Part shown: in pieces, positions 25,403 to 35,586 of the stretch | How the letters are laid out: each line of letters opens with the position of its first letter | How positions within the stretch are numbered: the stretch's first letter is position 1 | Assembly (NCBI GenBank): GCA_963739985.1 | Contig: CAVUCE010000006.1 | Location: 186,001-250,000 of the forward strand | Length of the DNA stretch: 64,000 nucleotides | Direction: 5' to 3' | Origin: CAVUCE01 sp963739985 | GTDB taxonomy: Bacteria; Bacteroidota; Ignavibacteria; Ignavibacteriales; Ignavibacteriaceae | Made by a program: the position numbers and the translations under genes | Notes under the pieces: model-generated | Databases searched by the model: none | The model's input: only the letters and a program-made list of their open reading frames with translations | Told to the model about the DNA's origin: nothing

Positions 25403-26401
25403 ATGGATATTGAAAAACAATTTAAAGCTTTCATCGTTAAAGAAGAGAATGGCAAGTTTATAAGTGAAATCGTAAAGAAAAATATAAGTGAACTGCCCGA
25501 TAACGAAGTTTTAATAAATGTTAAATACTCATCGCTGAATTATAAAGATGCTTTATCCGCTTCCGGCAATAAAGGAATAACGAAAACATTTCCTCATACT
25601 CCGGGAATTGATGCTGCAGGAATAGTAGAGAAATCTAAAAATGACAGTTTCAGAGAAGGCGATAAAGTTATTGTTACCGGATTCGATTTAGGAATGAACA
25701 CACCCGGCGGATTTGGTCAATATATTTTAGTTCCGGCAAATTGGGTTATAAAATTACCGGAAAATTTATCATTAAAAGAAAGTATGATATTAGGTACTGC
25801 GGGTTTTACTGCTGCTCTTTCAATATATCAGTTAGAAAAAATGGGATTAAAACCGGAGAGTGGAGAAGTATTAGTAACCGGAGCTTCCGGAGGAGTTGGT
25901 AGTTTGGCAGTCGCATTGTTATCAAAGGCAAATTATTCAGTAATTGCATCCACCGGAAAACAGGACAAAAAAGATTTTTTATCGAAACTCGGAGCGAAAG
26001 AAATAATTAGCAGGGAAGAGATGGATGAAGATACAGTTAAACCTCTATTAACTTCAAAATTTTCCGGCGCTGTTGATGTTGTTGGCGGAAATACTCTTTC
26101 TAATGTTTTAAGAAAAACAAAATACGGCGGCTCGGTTGCTGCATGCGGATTAACTCAAAGTAACTCATTAAACATTACTGTTTATCCATTTATTTTAAGA
26201 GGTATAAATTTACTGGGGATTGATTCTGTTCACTGCGATTTAGAAACTAGAAAAATTTTATGGAAAAAATTATCCGGCGATTGGAAAATAGATCAATTAG
26301 AAAATATTACCGAGGAAATTTATTTAGAGCAGTTAAGAGAGAAAATAGAATTAATTCTAAAAGGTAAAATTAGCGGAAGAGTTTTGATAAATTTGGAGTA
26401 G
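25403..26401 (+). CDS. YhdH/YhfP-family oxidoreductase (acrylyl-CoA reductase-like MDR)
   Basis: This 332-residue zinc-independent medium-chain reductase has the opening SSLNYKDALSASGNKGITKTFPHTPGIDAAG, the family hallmark (given here for residues about 37-67 in pieces: SSLNYKDALS, then PHTPGIDAAG). It also has the nucleotide-binding motif GASGGVGSLAV (about 156-166) and the later YPFILRGINLLGIDS. Relatives reduce acrylyl-CoA (AcuI) or quinones with NADPH. It is 15 nt after fetB and may be co-transcribed. The substrate is not set by the sequence. Confidence 0.85.
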   Translation: MDIEKQFKAFIVKEENGKFISEIVKKNISELPDNEVLINVKYSSLNYKDALSASGNKGITKTFPHTPGIDAAGIVEKSKNDSFREGDKVIVTGFDLGMNTPGGFGQYILVPANWVIKLPENLSLKESMILGTAGFTAALSIYQLEKMGLKPESGEVLVTGASGGVGSLAVALLSKANYSVIASTGKQDKKDFLSKLGAKEIISREEMDEDTVKPLLTSKFSGAVDVVGGNTLSNVLRKTKYGGSVAACGLTQSNSLNITVYPFILRGINLLGIDSVHCDLETRKILWKKLSGDWKIDQLENITEEIYLEQLREKIELILKGKISGRVLINLE

Positions 26402-26527
26402 TATAAATTTATTTTCTTCCTTGAATAAGAACAAAATATTTACAAAGTTTACTTAGTGCTTTAAGAATAGATACTTGCAGAACTGTGATTTTAATTTAAC
26501 ATCTCAAAACTAATAACCGGGGAAATA

Positions 26528-29338
26528 ATGAAACCATTATTTAAACTTTGGTTTGTGGTATTAATTGTTTTTACATCCACAATATCTTTCGCTCAAAATT
26601 CACTTCAATTAGATCAGAAAATTCCAACTGATCCTTCAATCAAAATCGGTACTCTTAGTAACGGATTAAAATATTACATCAAGAATAACAAAAAACCTGA
26701 AGATCGTGCAATTCTTAGGTTGGTTGTTAATGCCGGTTCTGTTTTGGAAGATGATGATCAACAAGGTCTTGCGCATTTTGTTGAGCACATGGGATTTAAC
26801 GGAACTAAGAATTTTAAAAAGCATGAATTGATTGATTATCTGGAATCAATAGGTATGAAATTTGGCCCGGAAGTAAACGCTTATACAAGTTTCGATGAAA
26901 CTGTTTACATGATCGATGTTCCTACAGACAGTCTTGAAATGGTAAAAAAGGGTGTACAAATACTGGGAGAATGGGCGCACAATGTAAGTTTCGATAATGA
27001 TGAAATTGATAAAGAACGCGGAGTAATTGTAGAGGAATGGAGATTACGTAGAGGCGCGTGGGCTAGAATTTCAGACAAACAATATCCGGTAATTTTTAAT
27101 GATTCAAAATATGCCGATAGATTACCTATTGGTAAAATGGATATTGTTAAGAACTTTAAATACAACACCATTAAAAGATTTTATAAAGACTGGTATCGAC
27201 CTGATTTAATGGCTGTTGTTGCTGTCGGTGATTTTGATGCTTCGTGGATGGAAAATCTAATTAAAGAGCAGTTCAGCAAAATTAAAAAGCCGGGTAACGA
27301 GAGAAAAAGAGAAGTTTTTAATGTACCTGATAATAAAGGAACTCTATATACAATTGCAACTGATCCGGAAGCTACACAAAATGTAGTTCAGGTTTATTTT
27401 AAGATGCCGGTTGAAAAAGAAACCGAGCTAAAAGATTATCGTAAGGGAATGGTTGAAAATCTTTTTACAGGAATGCTCAACGCAAGATTACAGGAACTTT
27501 CCAGAGAAGCCGATCCGCCTTTTGTCTATGCTTATTCCGGAAAAGGAAGGCTAATTAGAAGTAAAGCCTTATTTAATGTTTCTGCTGTTGTTAAAGATAA
27601 TGGAATCGATAAAGGCTTAGAAACATTACTTACAGAAATTGAAAGAGTGAGACGATATGGATATACTCAGAGTGAATTGGAAAGACAAAAATCAGCTCTT
27701 TTGAGAGGGATGGAAAAAGCTTATAACGAAAAAGATAAAACAGAATCATCTAGACTAGCATCGGAATATATAAGGAACTATTTGTATCAAGAACCGATTC
27801 CGGGAATCTCTTATGAATATGATGCATACAAAAAATTTCTTCCCGGAATTACTTTGAAAGAAGTAAATAATCTTTCATCTAAGTGGGTTAAAAAAGATGA
27901 TAGAGTGGTTGCAGTAGCCGCACCGGAGAAGAAAGAAGTAAAAGTTCCAAATGAAAAAGAACTTGCTTCAATTTTTGATGAAGTGTTAAATAAAGAGATC
28001 AAACCGTATGATGATAAAGTTTCGAATGTTCCGCTTTTAAGCAATATACCCAAAGGTTCCAAAGTTATCGATACAAAGAAAATAGAAGGTATCGAAGTTA
28101 CTCAATTTAAACTAGCCAACGGTGCTACGGTTGTATTAAAACCGACTGACTTTAAGAATGATGAAATTAGATTTCGGGCTTTTAGTCCGGGAGGCAATTC
28201 TTTGGTTCCAAACGATGAATACGTGCCAGCGGAAACAATAACCGACTTAATTAATGAAAATGGAGTTGGAAAATTTGATGCTAATACTTTACAAAAAATG
28301 CTGACGGGAAAAGTTGTAAATGTTGCTCCTTTTGTCGGTGAATTATCCGAAGGCATCAATGGTTCGGCTTCTCCGCGGGACCTGGAAACAATGTTTCAAC
28401 TTATTTATTTATACTTTACTCAACCTAGAATGGATAGTACAACTTTTCTTTCCTACAAAACTAAAATGCAAAGCTATTTGCAAAACAGAAGCCTTAATCC
28501 ATTAGCAGCATTTCAAGATACTGTAATGGTAACGTTGGCAAATTATCACCAAAGAAGACAACCATGGAATCTTAATAAACTTGATAAATTGAACAATTCC
28601 GAATCGCTAAATATTTATAAAGATAGATTTGCGGATGCTTCCGATTTTACTTTTGTTTTTGTGGGAAACTTTGACGTAGATAAAATAAAACCAATGATTG
28701 AAACTTATATCGGCGGGTTACCTTCTATAGAGAGAAAAGAGAATTGGAAAAATCTTCATGTTGATCCTCCAAAAGGCGTAATTGAAAAAACTGTAAATAA
28801 AGGAATTGATCCTAAAAGTATGGTAAATATTAATTTTACAGGCCCTTATGATTATTCTTATGAGCATAACTTTGTCTTATATGCTATGAGAAATGTTCTG
28901 GATATTAAATTAAGAGAAATTCTTCGTGAAGATAAAGGCGGCACTTATGGCGTATATGTAGGAACTAGCGGGCAAAAATATCCTGATCAAGAGTACAATA
29001 TTAGAATCCAATTTGGCTGCTCACCGGATCGTGTTGACGAGTTAGTAAAAACTTTATTCCAGGAAATTGATAGCTTAAAAACGTATCCTGTTTCTGATAT
29101 TTATATGCAGAAAACCAAAGAAACAATTCGCAGAACTCATGAAGTAGAGCTTAAGGATAATGGCTACTGGTTAAATACTCTTTATAAATCTTACTTTTAT
29201 GATTTAGATATAAGCAAATTACTAGCAGATGAAACATATCTTGATAAACTTACTAAAGAAGATATTATGCAAGCAATTAAAAAATATTTGAATGAGAAAA
29301 ATTATATAAAGGTTGTCTTAATGCCGCAAAAGTCATAA
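26528..29338 (+). CDS. Secreted M16-family (PqqL-like) zinc peptidase
   Basis: This 936-residue, two-unit insulinase has a signal peptide (about 1-22, ending ISFAQ). The first unit has the inverted zinc motif H83-F-V-E86-H87 (in GLAHFVEHMGF), with the third ligand in ERGVIVEEWR; the second unit is the inactive partner domain. Large PqqL-like enzymes act in the periplasm on peptides, and E. coli PqqL processes imported ferredoxin. There are no pqq genes nearby. GGGGAAA precedes ATG 26528 and a strong terminator follows the gene, so it is probably a single-gene unit. Confidence 0.93.
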   Translation: MKPLFKLWFVVLIVFTSTISFAQNSLQLDQKIPTDPSIKIGTLSNGLKYYIKNNKKPEDRAILRLVVNAGSVLEDDDQQGLAHFVEHMGFNGTKNFKKHELIDYLESIGMKFGPEVNAYTSFDETVYMIDVPTDSLEMVKKGVQILGEWAHNVSFDNDEIDKERGVIVEEWRLRRGAWARISDKQYPVIFNDSKYADRLPIGKMDIVKNFKYNTIKRFYKDWYRPDLMAVVAVGDFDASWMENLIKEQFSKIKKPGNERKREVFNVPDNKGTLYTIATDPEATQNVVQVYFKMPVEKETELKDYRKGMVENLFTGMLNARLQELSREADPPFVYAYSGKGRLIRSKALFNVSAVVKDNGIDKGLETLLTEIERVRRYGYTQSELERQKSALLRGMEKAYNEKDKTESSRLASEYIRNYLYQEPIPGISYEYDAYKKFLPGITLKEVNNLSSKWVKKDDRVVAVAAPEKKEVKVPNEKELASIFDEVLNKEIKPYDDKVSNVPLLSNIPKGSKVIDTKKIEGIEVTQFKLANGATVVLKPTDFKNDEIRFRAFSPGGNSLVPNDEYVPAETITDLINENGVGKFDANTLQKMLTGKVVNVAPFVGELSEGINGSASPRDLETMFQLIYLYFTQPRMDSTTFLSYKTKMQSYLQNRSLNPLAAFQDTVMVTLANYHQRRQPWNLNKLDKLNNSESLNIYKDRFADASDFTFVFVGNFDVDKIKPMIETYIGGLPSIERKENWKNLHVDPPKGVIEKTVNKGIDPKSMVNINFTGPYDYSYEHNFVLYAMRNVLDIKLREILREDKGGTYGVYVGTSGQKYPDQEYNIRIQFGCSPDRVDELVKTLFQEIDSLKTYPVSDIYMQKTKETIRRTHEVELKDNGYWLNTLYKSYFYDLDISKLLADETYLDKLTKEDIMQAIKKYLNEKNYIKVVLMPQKS

Positions 29339-29362
29339 TCTTTAATAAAAAAGCAGATTCCT

Positions 29363-29398
29363 AAGGTTCATGTTTTAAAAGGCATGAACCTTTTTTTT
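29363..29398 (+). terminator. Rho-independent terminator after the M16 peptidase
   Basis: A 10-bp perfect stem (AAGGTTCATG at 29363-29372, CATGAACCTT at 29383-29392) with a 10-nt loop is followed by eight T. It lies 25 nt after the stop at 29338. Confidence 0.9.
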
Positions 29399-29446
29399 GA
29401 ATCTCAATAATTTTTCTATCATCAAATAAAATAAAAAGGTAATACG

Positions 29447-29749
29447 ATGATTGAGGAAATATTAAATAAACTTAAAACTGAGATTGTGGTCATATTGGAT
29501 AAATCGGATATAGATAATTTTTTATCTGAAGTTGAAATATTAGACGAGCAAAATACTTTAGTTAGTGATAAAATACGAATAGTAAAATTTAATACTAACA
29601 TACTTACTCAAGAAATGACATTGAAAAATGAAATTGCAATCAGAAAAATGACAGATATGGAAGAAGCCGAAAAATTTGTCGAAGATCGAATGTCAACCTA
29701 CGAAAAAATGTGGGATGGCTGCGGTTGTAAAGTAAATTATTACGAATAA
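29447..29749 (+). CDS. Small conserved-looking protein with C-terminal CGC motif
   Basis: This protein has 100 residues, is acidic and largely helical, and has no signal peptide or membrane segment. The N-terminal half alternates strands and helices (IVVILDKSDIDNFL, IRIVKFNTNILTQEMTLKNEIAI). The C-terminal MWDGCGCKVNYYE carries C92 and C94, a possible metal or redox site. AAAAAGG sits shortly before ATG 29447. It is flanked by a terminator upstream and a promoter candidate downstream, so it is transcribed alone. I do not recognise the family. Confidence 0.65.
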   Translation: MIEEILNKLKTEIVVILDKSDIDNFLSEVEILDEQNTLVSDKIRIVKFNTNILTQEMTLKNEIAIRKMTDMEEAEKFVEDRMSTYEKMWDGCGCKVNYYE

Positions 29750-29763
29750 AAACTTTCAAATTA

Positions 29764-29794
29764 TTATAATAAATTATGATTTTTGTTAATTTTG
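29764..29794 (+). promoter_or_regulatory. Candidate promoter of the AEC transporter
   Basis: TAATTTTG at 29787-29794 is an exact TAnnTTTG -7 element, 28 nt before ATG 29823. The -33 position (TTAT at 29764-29767) is a poor match, so confidence is low. Confidence 0.33.
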
Positions 29795-29822
29795 TATGAC
29801 AACAATAATCTAAATATTCTTC

Positions 29823-30767
29823 ATGCAAAATTTACTTCTTATTTTCAATCTCGTTGCGCCTGTCTTTTTGATAGTAGCGCTAGGTTATTTTCTTAAGCGA
29901 ATAAAAGTAATTGACGACAATTTTGTTTCGTTGTCTTCTAAAATAGTTTTCAAAGTTTCATTACCAGCTTTAATTTTTATACACATATCGAAAATTCACC
30001 TTAGTCACTTAATCGATTGGAAACTCATTGTAGTTTCTTACGCGGGAACTTTTTTAGTCTTCATCCTAGCATGGTTATTTTCGATTCCCTTAATTAAAAG
30101 TCCTAAAGACAAAGCTTCATTTATCCAGGGATCCTTTAGAAGTAACTTTGCTGTAATAGGGCTTGCATTGATTGAAAGTATTTACGGACCGGAAGAACTT
30201 GGGCGCGCTTCTTTACTTTTAGCATTTATGATTCCTATTTATAATGTATTATCCGTAATCGCTTTAACCGTCCCGATGAGAAAAGAAAATAATCTGAATT
30301 TAGGCAAAACTATTTTAGAAATAATAAAAAACCCATTGATAATTGCTGTGCTTGCCGCTCTACCTTTTTCTTATTTTGGGATTAGAATTTTGCCTGTCTT
30401 TACTAAAACTGTTGATTATCTTGCCGCACTTTCTTTACCGTTGGCACTTCTAGGCATCGGAGGATTTTTAAATATTAAGGAAATAAAAAGCGCTTCCGGG
30501 ATGGCAATTACTGCTTCTGCTTTTAAGCTCATTCTTATGCCGATAATACTAATTGCAATTTCATATTATGTTGGGATTTTTGGAAAAGACCTTGGGTTAT
30601 TATTTATAGTTTTTGGATGTCCTACTGCGATAGCAAGTTTTATTATGGCCGAAGCAATGGGAGTAAATAGTAAATTAGCCGGTAATATTTTATTGATGAC
30701 AACTCTGGGTTCTATCATAACAATTACATTAGGATTGTTTCTACTTAAAGAAGCCGGTTTGATTTAA
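29823..30767 (+). CDS. AEC (auxin efflux carrier)-family transporter
   Basis: This 314-residue protein has ten predicted helices in the symmetrical 5+5 arrangement of AEC permeases. It opens LVAPVFLIVALGYFLKR and has the conserved GSFRSNFAVIGLALIESIYG crossing region (about 98-117, quoted in part) and, in the second half, FIVFGCPTAIASFIMAEAMG. Bacterial relatives move carboxylates such as malate, but the substrate cannot be read from the sequence. It starts at ATG 29823 after a promoter candidate, and no enzyme genes adjoin it. Confidence 0.85.
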   Translation: MQNLLLIFNLVAPVFLIVALGYFLKRIKVIDDNFVSLSSKIVFKVSLPALIFIHISKIHLSHLIDWKLIVVSYAGTFLVFILAWLFSIPLIKSPKDKASFIQGSFRSNFAVIGLALIESIYGPEELGRASLLLAFMIPIYNVLSVIALTVPMRKENNLNLGKTILEIIKNPLIIAVLAALPFSYFGIRILPVFTKTVDYLAALSLPLALLGIGGFLNIKEIKSASGMAITASAFKLILMPIILIAISYYVGIFGKDLGLLFIVFGCPTAIASFIMAEAMGVNSKLAGNILLMTTLGSIITITLGLFLLKEAGLI

Positions 30768-30901
30768 ATTTTTTCAAAGTCCTTATACCAATTATTTCTA
30801 ACATAAAGTTTTTGATAGCATCTAACTGATAAAAGAAATAAGTTAAAACATCTCACAAAAATTCATACAGAACGAATTATAAAAAATCCAGCGGTGAAAA
30901 A

Positions 30902-32407
30902 ATGTCGCGTATTCAAAAACTTGGATTCATTTCCGGAATTGTAGTTACATTATTCGTTTTATTTTTCGTAAATCTAGATCCGCAAAATCCACAATCAACT
31001 AAGATGCTGGCTATAGCAATTTTAATGGCTATCTGGTGGGTTACAGAAGCAATTCCTCTTGCGGCAACTTCTTTAATTCCACTAATACTTTTTCCTTTTT
31101 TAGATATTATGAGTGGAGAAGATATTGCGAGCTCTTACATCAATTCAATAATATTTTTGTTTCTCGGCGGATTTATGCTGGCAATTGCAATGGAAAGATG
31201 GCAGTTGCATAAAAGAATCGCGCTAAAAATTATTACACTTTTTGGCGGAACTCCTAACTCAATTATATACGGGTTTATGATTGCGGCGGCATTTCTTTCT
31301 ATGTGGATTTCGAATACGGCTACAGCAGTTATGATGCTTCCTATCGGTTTGGCAATTATAACAAAAATGGAAAATCAATTTGGTAAGCAGGAAACTGAAA
31401 ATTTTTCAAAAACATTAATGCTGGCTATAGCATACTCATGTTCAATTGGCGGAGTAGCAACTTTAATCGGAACTCCGCCTAATTTAGCCTTTGTAAAAAT
31501 ACTTCATATTATGTTTCCTAAAGCACCCGAGATTTCATTCGGTTCATGGATGATGCTTGCTCTGCCGATTGCTATTTTATTAATGTTTATAGTTGCATTA
31601 TTCTTAACTAAAGTATTCTTCAAATTTAATAATTCATTGAAAATAGAAAAGTCGTTCATTCTTAATGAATATGATGCACTTGGCAAAATAACTAATGAAG
31701 AAAAAATTGTTGCTGTAATATTTTCGTTAACAGCTTTAATGTGGATTTTTAGAAGTAATCTTAATTTGGGTATTGTTCAAATACCCGGTTGGTCAAATCT
31801 CTTTAGGCATCCCAAATATTTTAATGATGGAGTAATTGCAATTACAATGGCTAGCTTGTTGTTTTTTATTCCCGGAAAAGAAGACGGTAAAAGGACAACA
31901 ATTTTAGACAACAAAGTTTTTAGCAAAATTCCATGGGGAATAATTTTACTTTTCGGCGGTGGATTTGCACTCGCAAAAGGATTTACCGTAACAGGACTTT
32001 CGGATCTTATCGGAAATAAGTTTCACGGGATGGCTAATTATTCGCCAATTCTGATTGTCCTTACCGTAGCAATAACAATAAATTTATTAACTGAACTAAC
32101 TTCGAATACCGCAACTGCGCAAATGATCCTGCCAATTATGGCATCTGTTTCTGTCGCCATTGGATATAATCCGCTGTTGCTGATGATAACTGCTACTTTA
32201 TCTGCTTCAATGGCTTTTATGCTTCCAGTAGCAACACCGCCAAACACAATAGTTTTTGCTAGTGAAAGGTTAAAAATTATCGATATGGCAAAAACAGGAA
32301 TTGGATTAAATATTATTAGTGTTCTAATTATCAGTTTATTAGTTTATCTGCTTGGTTCGATTTTGTTCAATTTGAATGTTTTCCCTTCTTGGGCGGTTTT
32401 AAAATAA
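30902..32407 (+). CDS. SLC13/DASS-family sodium-coupled anion symporter
   Basis: This 501-residue polytopic transporter belongs to the divalent anion:sodium symporter family. Both hallmark sodium/substrate clamps are present: SNTATAVMMLPIG (about 140-152) and SNTATAQMILPIMASVS (about 401-417), along with GGFMLAIAMERW and the GTPPNLAFV hairpin. These proteins import dicarboxylates, phosphate or sulfate. Two carboxylate-type transporters in succession (AEC, then this one) suggest organic acid traffic, which is inference. ATG 30902 follows GCGGTGAAAA. Confidence 0.92.
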   Translation: MSRIQKLGFISGIVVTLFVLFFVNLDPQNPQSTKMLAIAILMAIWWVTEAIPLAATSLIPLILFPFLDIMSGEDIASSYINSIIFLFLGGFMLAIAMERWQLHKRIALKIITLFGGTPNSIIYGFMIAAAFLSMWISNTATAVMMLPIGLAIITKMENQFGKQETENFSKTLMLAIAYSCSIGGVATLIGTPPNLAFVKILHIMFPKAPEISFGSWMMLALPIAILLMFIVALFLTKVFFKFNNSLKIEKSFILNEYDALGKITNEEKIVAVIFSLTALMWIFRSNLNLGIVQIPGWSNLFRHPKYFNDGVIAITMASLLFFIPGKEDGKRTTILDNKVFSKIPWGIILLFGGGFALAKGFTVTGLSDLIGNKFHGMANYSPILIVLTVAITINLLTELTSNTATAQMILPIMASVSVAIGYNPLLLMITATLSASMAFMLPVATPPNTIVFASERLKIIDMAKTGIGLNIISVLIISLLVYLLGSILFNLNVFPSWAVLK

Positions 32408-32551
32408 GAATGAATATATTTCTCAGTTTTTATTAATTAAAACCGATTAGTATATTTCATACTTAAATTTTATCGTTTGGCTCAGCGTAAAGTTTATAAT
32501 TATTAAGTAGCTTAAAAAATACCGCTAAGTTTAGAAAAGATTAGAAAAATT

Positions 32552-32857
32552 ATGATAATTTATAGCATAACTTCTATCATCAAAGAGGAGATAGAAGAAG
32601 AATGGGTTTCTTGGATGAGGGATATACATATTCCGGATATCCTAAAAACTGGATATTTCAAAGCTCACAAAATTTATAAAGTTCAAATTCCCTCTACATC
32701 AATCGGGGAGGTTACTTATATCATTCAGTATGAATTGGATTCATTAGAATTATATAGAGAATATTCTTCAAAAGAAGCTGCACGTTTGCAGTCCGAAGTC
32801 AGCGCTAAATTTATTGGCAGAGCAAAAGTTGCACGCACTGTAATGGAAGAAATTTAA
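32552..32857 (+). CDS. DUF4286-family protein
   Basis: This is a small 101-residue alpha/beta (dimeric ferredoxin-like) protein. The opening MIIYSITSIIKEEIEEEWVSWM followed by HIPDILKTGYF is characteristic of DUF4286 (the first motif is quoted as MIIYSIT...EEWVSWM). The family is found mostly in Bacteroidota and its function is unknown. It is transcribed alone, with 145 and 292 nt of non-coding sequence on either side. Confidence 0.8.
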   Translation: MIIYSITSIIKEEIEEEWVSWMRDIHIPDILKTGYFKAHKIYKVQIPSTSIGEVTYIIQYELDSLELYREYSSKEAARLQSEVSAKFIGRAKVARTVMEEI

Positions 32858-33149
32858 ATTTATTTAAGCTGTTAAAATTCAAATGAATTTTGTCCCTTTC
32901 TAATTAAAAATCATTTCCCATTTAATCTTATTGGAAGCAATATTGATTATTTTTTAATGTAAAAATTAATGTTGTTGCTAGTCCATTTTATAATTCTTAC
33001 CTTAAAACCAGAGTCTGATATAGATACATTTTAATTAATAAACTAGTGTAAAGCGGTTTATTTGCATCTATAAAAAGAAATTATAAAGTTCAAATTTTAT
33101 TTTACCGGTTGAACTTTTAATCAACTATCTGATTAAATCTCGGTAAAAA

Positions 33150-33575
33150 ATGAATAGAATAAAAAAGATATCAATTAGTAGTGCGCTACTATTTCTGCTT
33201 ATTGTTTTATATTCCTGTCGCGAAGAAATTGTAGATCCTACAAAATCGGTCGGAACCGTAAATCAACCTGTGAGTTTAAACTATTATAACTCTTACACTT
33301 TTTTAATTGATGCACAAGATATTTCCTTTGTTCAAACTGATCTGACAAATATCACATACAACAAATCTAAAATCACTTTCTCGATAAAAAATTATTCATC
33401 TGGTTATGTAGGGATAAAAATAATCTCGGAAAATAAATCAGTAATATTTTATAAGTATTTAGGTTATAATGTAAGCGATACAACTGTTTTTTTTACATTT
33501 GTAATTCCTGAAAAGATTCAATTAAATTTTGATCATTTTACGGGAAAACTGAAATTAAATTTATCCAGCCTCTAA
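33150..33575 (+). CDS. Putative lipoprotein of unknown function
   Basis: The protein has 141 residues with a type II signal peptide: basic MNRIKKIS, a hydrophobic core, then the lipobox LYSC with C23 as the lipidation site. The mature part is rich in strands and aromatic/hydroxyl residues and has no recognised motif. It is probably anchored in the outer or inner membrane facing the periplasm. The upstream 292 nt hold no feature I can identify. Confidence 0.65.
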   Translation: MNRIKKISISSALLFLLIVLYSCREEIVDPTKSVGTVNQPVSLNYYNSYTFLIDAQDISFVQTDLTNITYNKSKITFSIKNYSSGYVGIKIISENKSVIFYKYLGYNVSDTTVFFTFVIPEKIQLNFDHFTGKLKLNLSSL

Positions 33576-33688
33576 TCATAAATTTGAGCGAAATAAAAAA
33601 TTAACTTATTATTGTCAATTCTCATCAAATTCCATTATTTTAAAATTTTGATTTTGAATGAATCACCAGAAGAGGGAAAAGGTAAGCT

Positions 33689-35542
33689 ATGCAATTACAA
33701 ACTATTATGAACGGGAAATTATTTTCAATGGACGAAACAGCTTCTTTACCAACAAGAGATAAAATTGAAGAAAAGTATAAATGGAATCTTAATGATATTT
33801 ATGACTCCGATGAAAAATGGGAAGAAGATTACAAATGGGTTGAAAGCAATATTGATAAATATTCTGAATTTGCGGGAACCCTTGCAGAAGGTGCGGAAAA
33901 TTTATTAGCATGTTTTAAGTTTGATGATGAAGTCGGAATTAAACTTGGATTACTTTTTCTATACTCTATGCTTGCTAAAGATTCTGATATGCGGGTTCCG
34001 AAATTTCAGGCAATGTCAGACAGAGTAAAAAATCTTCATACAAAAATAGCCGCTGCAAGTTCATATATTCGTCCGGAAATTTTATCGATTCCGAATGAAA
34101 AATTATTAAACCTAGTAAAGTCAAATGAAGATTTAAAACTTTATTCTCAAGTAATCGATGATTTACTTCGTTCGAAAGAACATACCTTATCGAAGGAACA
34201 AGAAGAACTTCTTGCTCTTTCTTCCGAAGTTAGCATGACACCTTATAATGCTTATTCGATGTTTACTAATGCCGATATGAAATTTCCGAAAGTAAAAGAC
34301 GATAAAGGTAATGAAATAGAAATTTCTCATGCAAGATTTTATTCCGCTATGTATTCGGATAACCGAGAATACAGAAAAGATGTTTTCAAAAATTATTTAT
34401 CACCGTATAAAAATTATGTTAACACGTTTACGGCTTTATTTAACGGTAATTTGAAAGCAAATATTTTTAATGCTAAAGCTAGAAAATATAAAAATACACG
34501 CGAAGCTTCGTTAGATAAAAATAATATTCCGGTTTCGGTTTACGATAATTTAATTTCTTCCGCAAATAAAAACTTAGCTCCGCTGCACCGGTGGGGAGAG
34601 TTAAAGAAAAAATTATTAAAAATAGATGAACTTCATCCTTATGATGTTTATGTAACTTTGTTTTCTCCCGATAATGTTAAAAAGTATTCCTTTGAAGAAT
34701 CATGCGATATTGTGAAGACAGCTTTGAAACCATTGGGAGAGGATTATTTATCAACATTACAGACTGCTTTTGAAAGTCGGTGGATTGATGTTTACGAGAC
34801 TCAGGCAAAACGAAGCGGAGCTTATTCTTCGGGTACAACTTTTGGCGTTCATCCGTATGTACTTTTAAATTGGTCGGATTTGTTGAACGATGTGTTTACT
34901 CTTGCTCATGAAATGGGGCATAATATGCATTCGTATTATACCGGAAAACATCAGCCTTATCCCTATGCGAATTACTCAATATTTTTAGCTGAGGTAGCTT
35001 CCACTTTTAATGAATCTTTATTATTAGATCATTTAATAGAAATATCTAAGTCTAAAGATGAAAAATTATTTCTACTTGAAAAATATTTAAACAATATTAC
35101 TGCTACTTTTTATAGACAAACTATGTTTGCAGAGTTTGAGCAGGTAGTTTATGAAAAGTTAGAAAATGGAGAAGCTTTAACTCAGGATGTTCTTTCGGCT
35201 TTGTATAAAGAAATGTATCAAAAGTATTGGGGACCGGCAATGGTTGTTGATGAAGAAGAGGAATATACATGGGCAAGGATTCCGCATTTTTATTATAACT
35301 TTTACGTTTTCCAATACGCAACCGGTTTTGCAGCTTCTGAAATTCTAGCTAAAAAAGTTAAAACCGAAGGCGGGCAGGCTGTTGAGAAATATTTGAATTT
35401 CTTAAAAGCCGGAAGCTCTGATTATCCTATTAATATACTTAAATCTGCCGGTGTTGATATGAATTCACCTGAACCGGTAAATGCTACTACACAAAAAATG
35501 AATTCTCTGCTGGATGAAATAGAATCTTTATTAAAATTATAA
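33689..35542 (+). CDS. pepF: M3-family oligoendopeptidase F
   Basis: This 617-residue cytosolic zinc peptidase cleaves short peptides of roughly 7-17 residues. The zinc motif is H407-E408-M-G-H411 (in LAHEMGHNMHSYY), with the third ligand glutamate in FLAEVASTFNE. The PepF N-terminal domain (KYKWNLNDIYDSDEKW near residue 30) and the C-terminal FYNFYVFQYATGFAAS are typical. ATG 33689 follows AGAGGGAAAAGG; the conserved domain only begins near residue 25, so a slightly later start (for example M8 or M14) is possible. Confidence 0.93.
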   Translation: MQLQTIMNGKLFSMDETASLPTRDKIEEKYKWNLNDIYDSDEKWEEDYKWVESNIDKYSEFAGTLAEGAENLLACFKFDDEVGIKLGLLFLYSMLAKDSDMRVPKFQAMSDRVKNLHTKIAAASSYIRPEILSIPNEKLLNLVKSNEDLKLYSQVIDDLLRSKEHTLSKEQEELLALSSEVSMTPYNAYSMFTNADMKFPKVKDDKGNEIEISHARFYSAMYSDNREYRKDVFKNYLSPYKNYVNTFTALFNGNLKANIFNAKARKYKNTREASLDKNNIPVSVYDNLISSANKNLAPLHRWGELKKKLLKIDELHPYDVYVTLFSPDNVKKYSFEESCDIVKTALKPLGEDYLSTLQTAFESRWIDVYETQAKRSGAYSSGTTFGVHPYVLLNWSDLLNDVFTLAHEMGHNMHSYYTGKHQPYPYANYSIFLAEVASTFNESLLLDHLIEISKSKDEKLFLLEKYLNNITATFYRQTMFAEFEQVVYEKLENGEALTQDVLSALYKEMYQKYWGPAMVVDEEEEYTWARIPHFYYNFYVFQYATGFAASEILAKKVKTEGGQAVEKYLNFLKAGSSDYPINILKSAGVDMNSPEPVNATTQKMNSLLDEIESLLKL

Positions 35543-35586
35543 AATAATATTATTTTTAGGCGCAATAATTATTTAGGACAATATAA

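Noticed and set aside
26528..29338. Link of the large M16 peptidase to PQQ synthesis
   Set aside because: There are no pqqA-E genes nearby; PqqL-like is only a length and architecture description.
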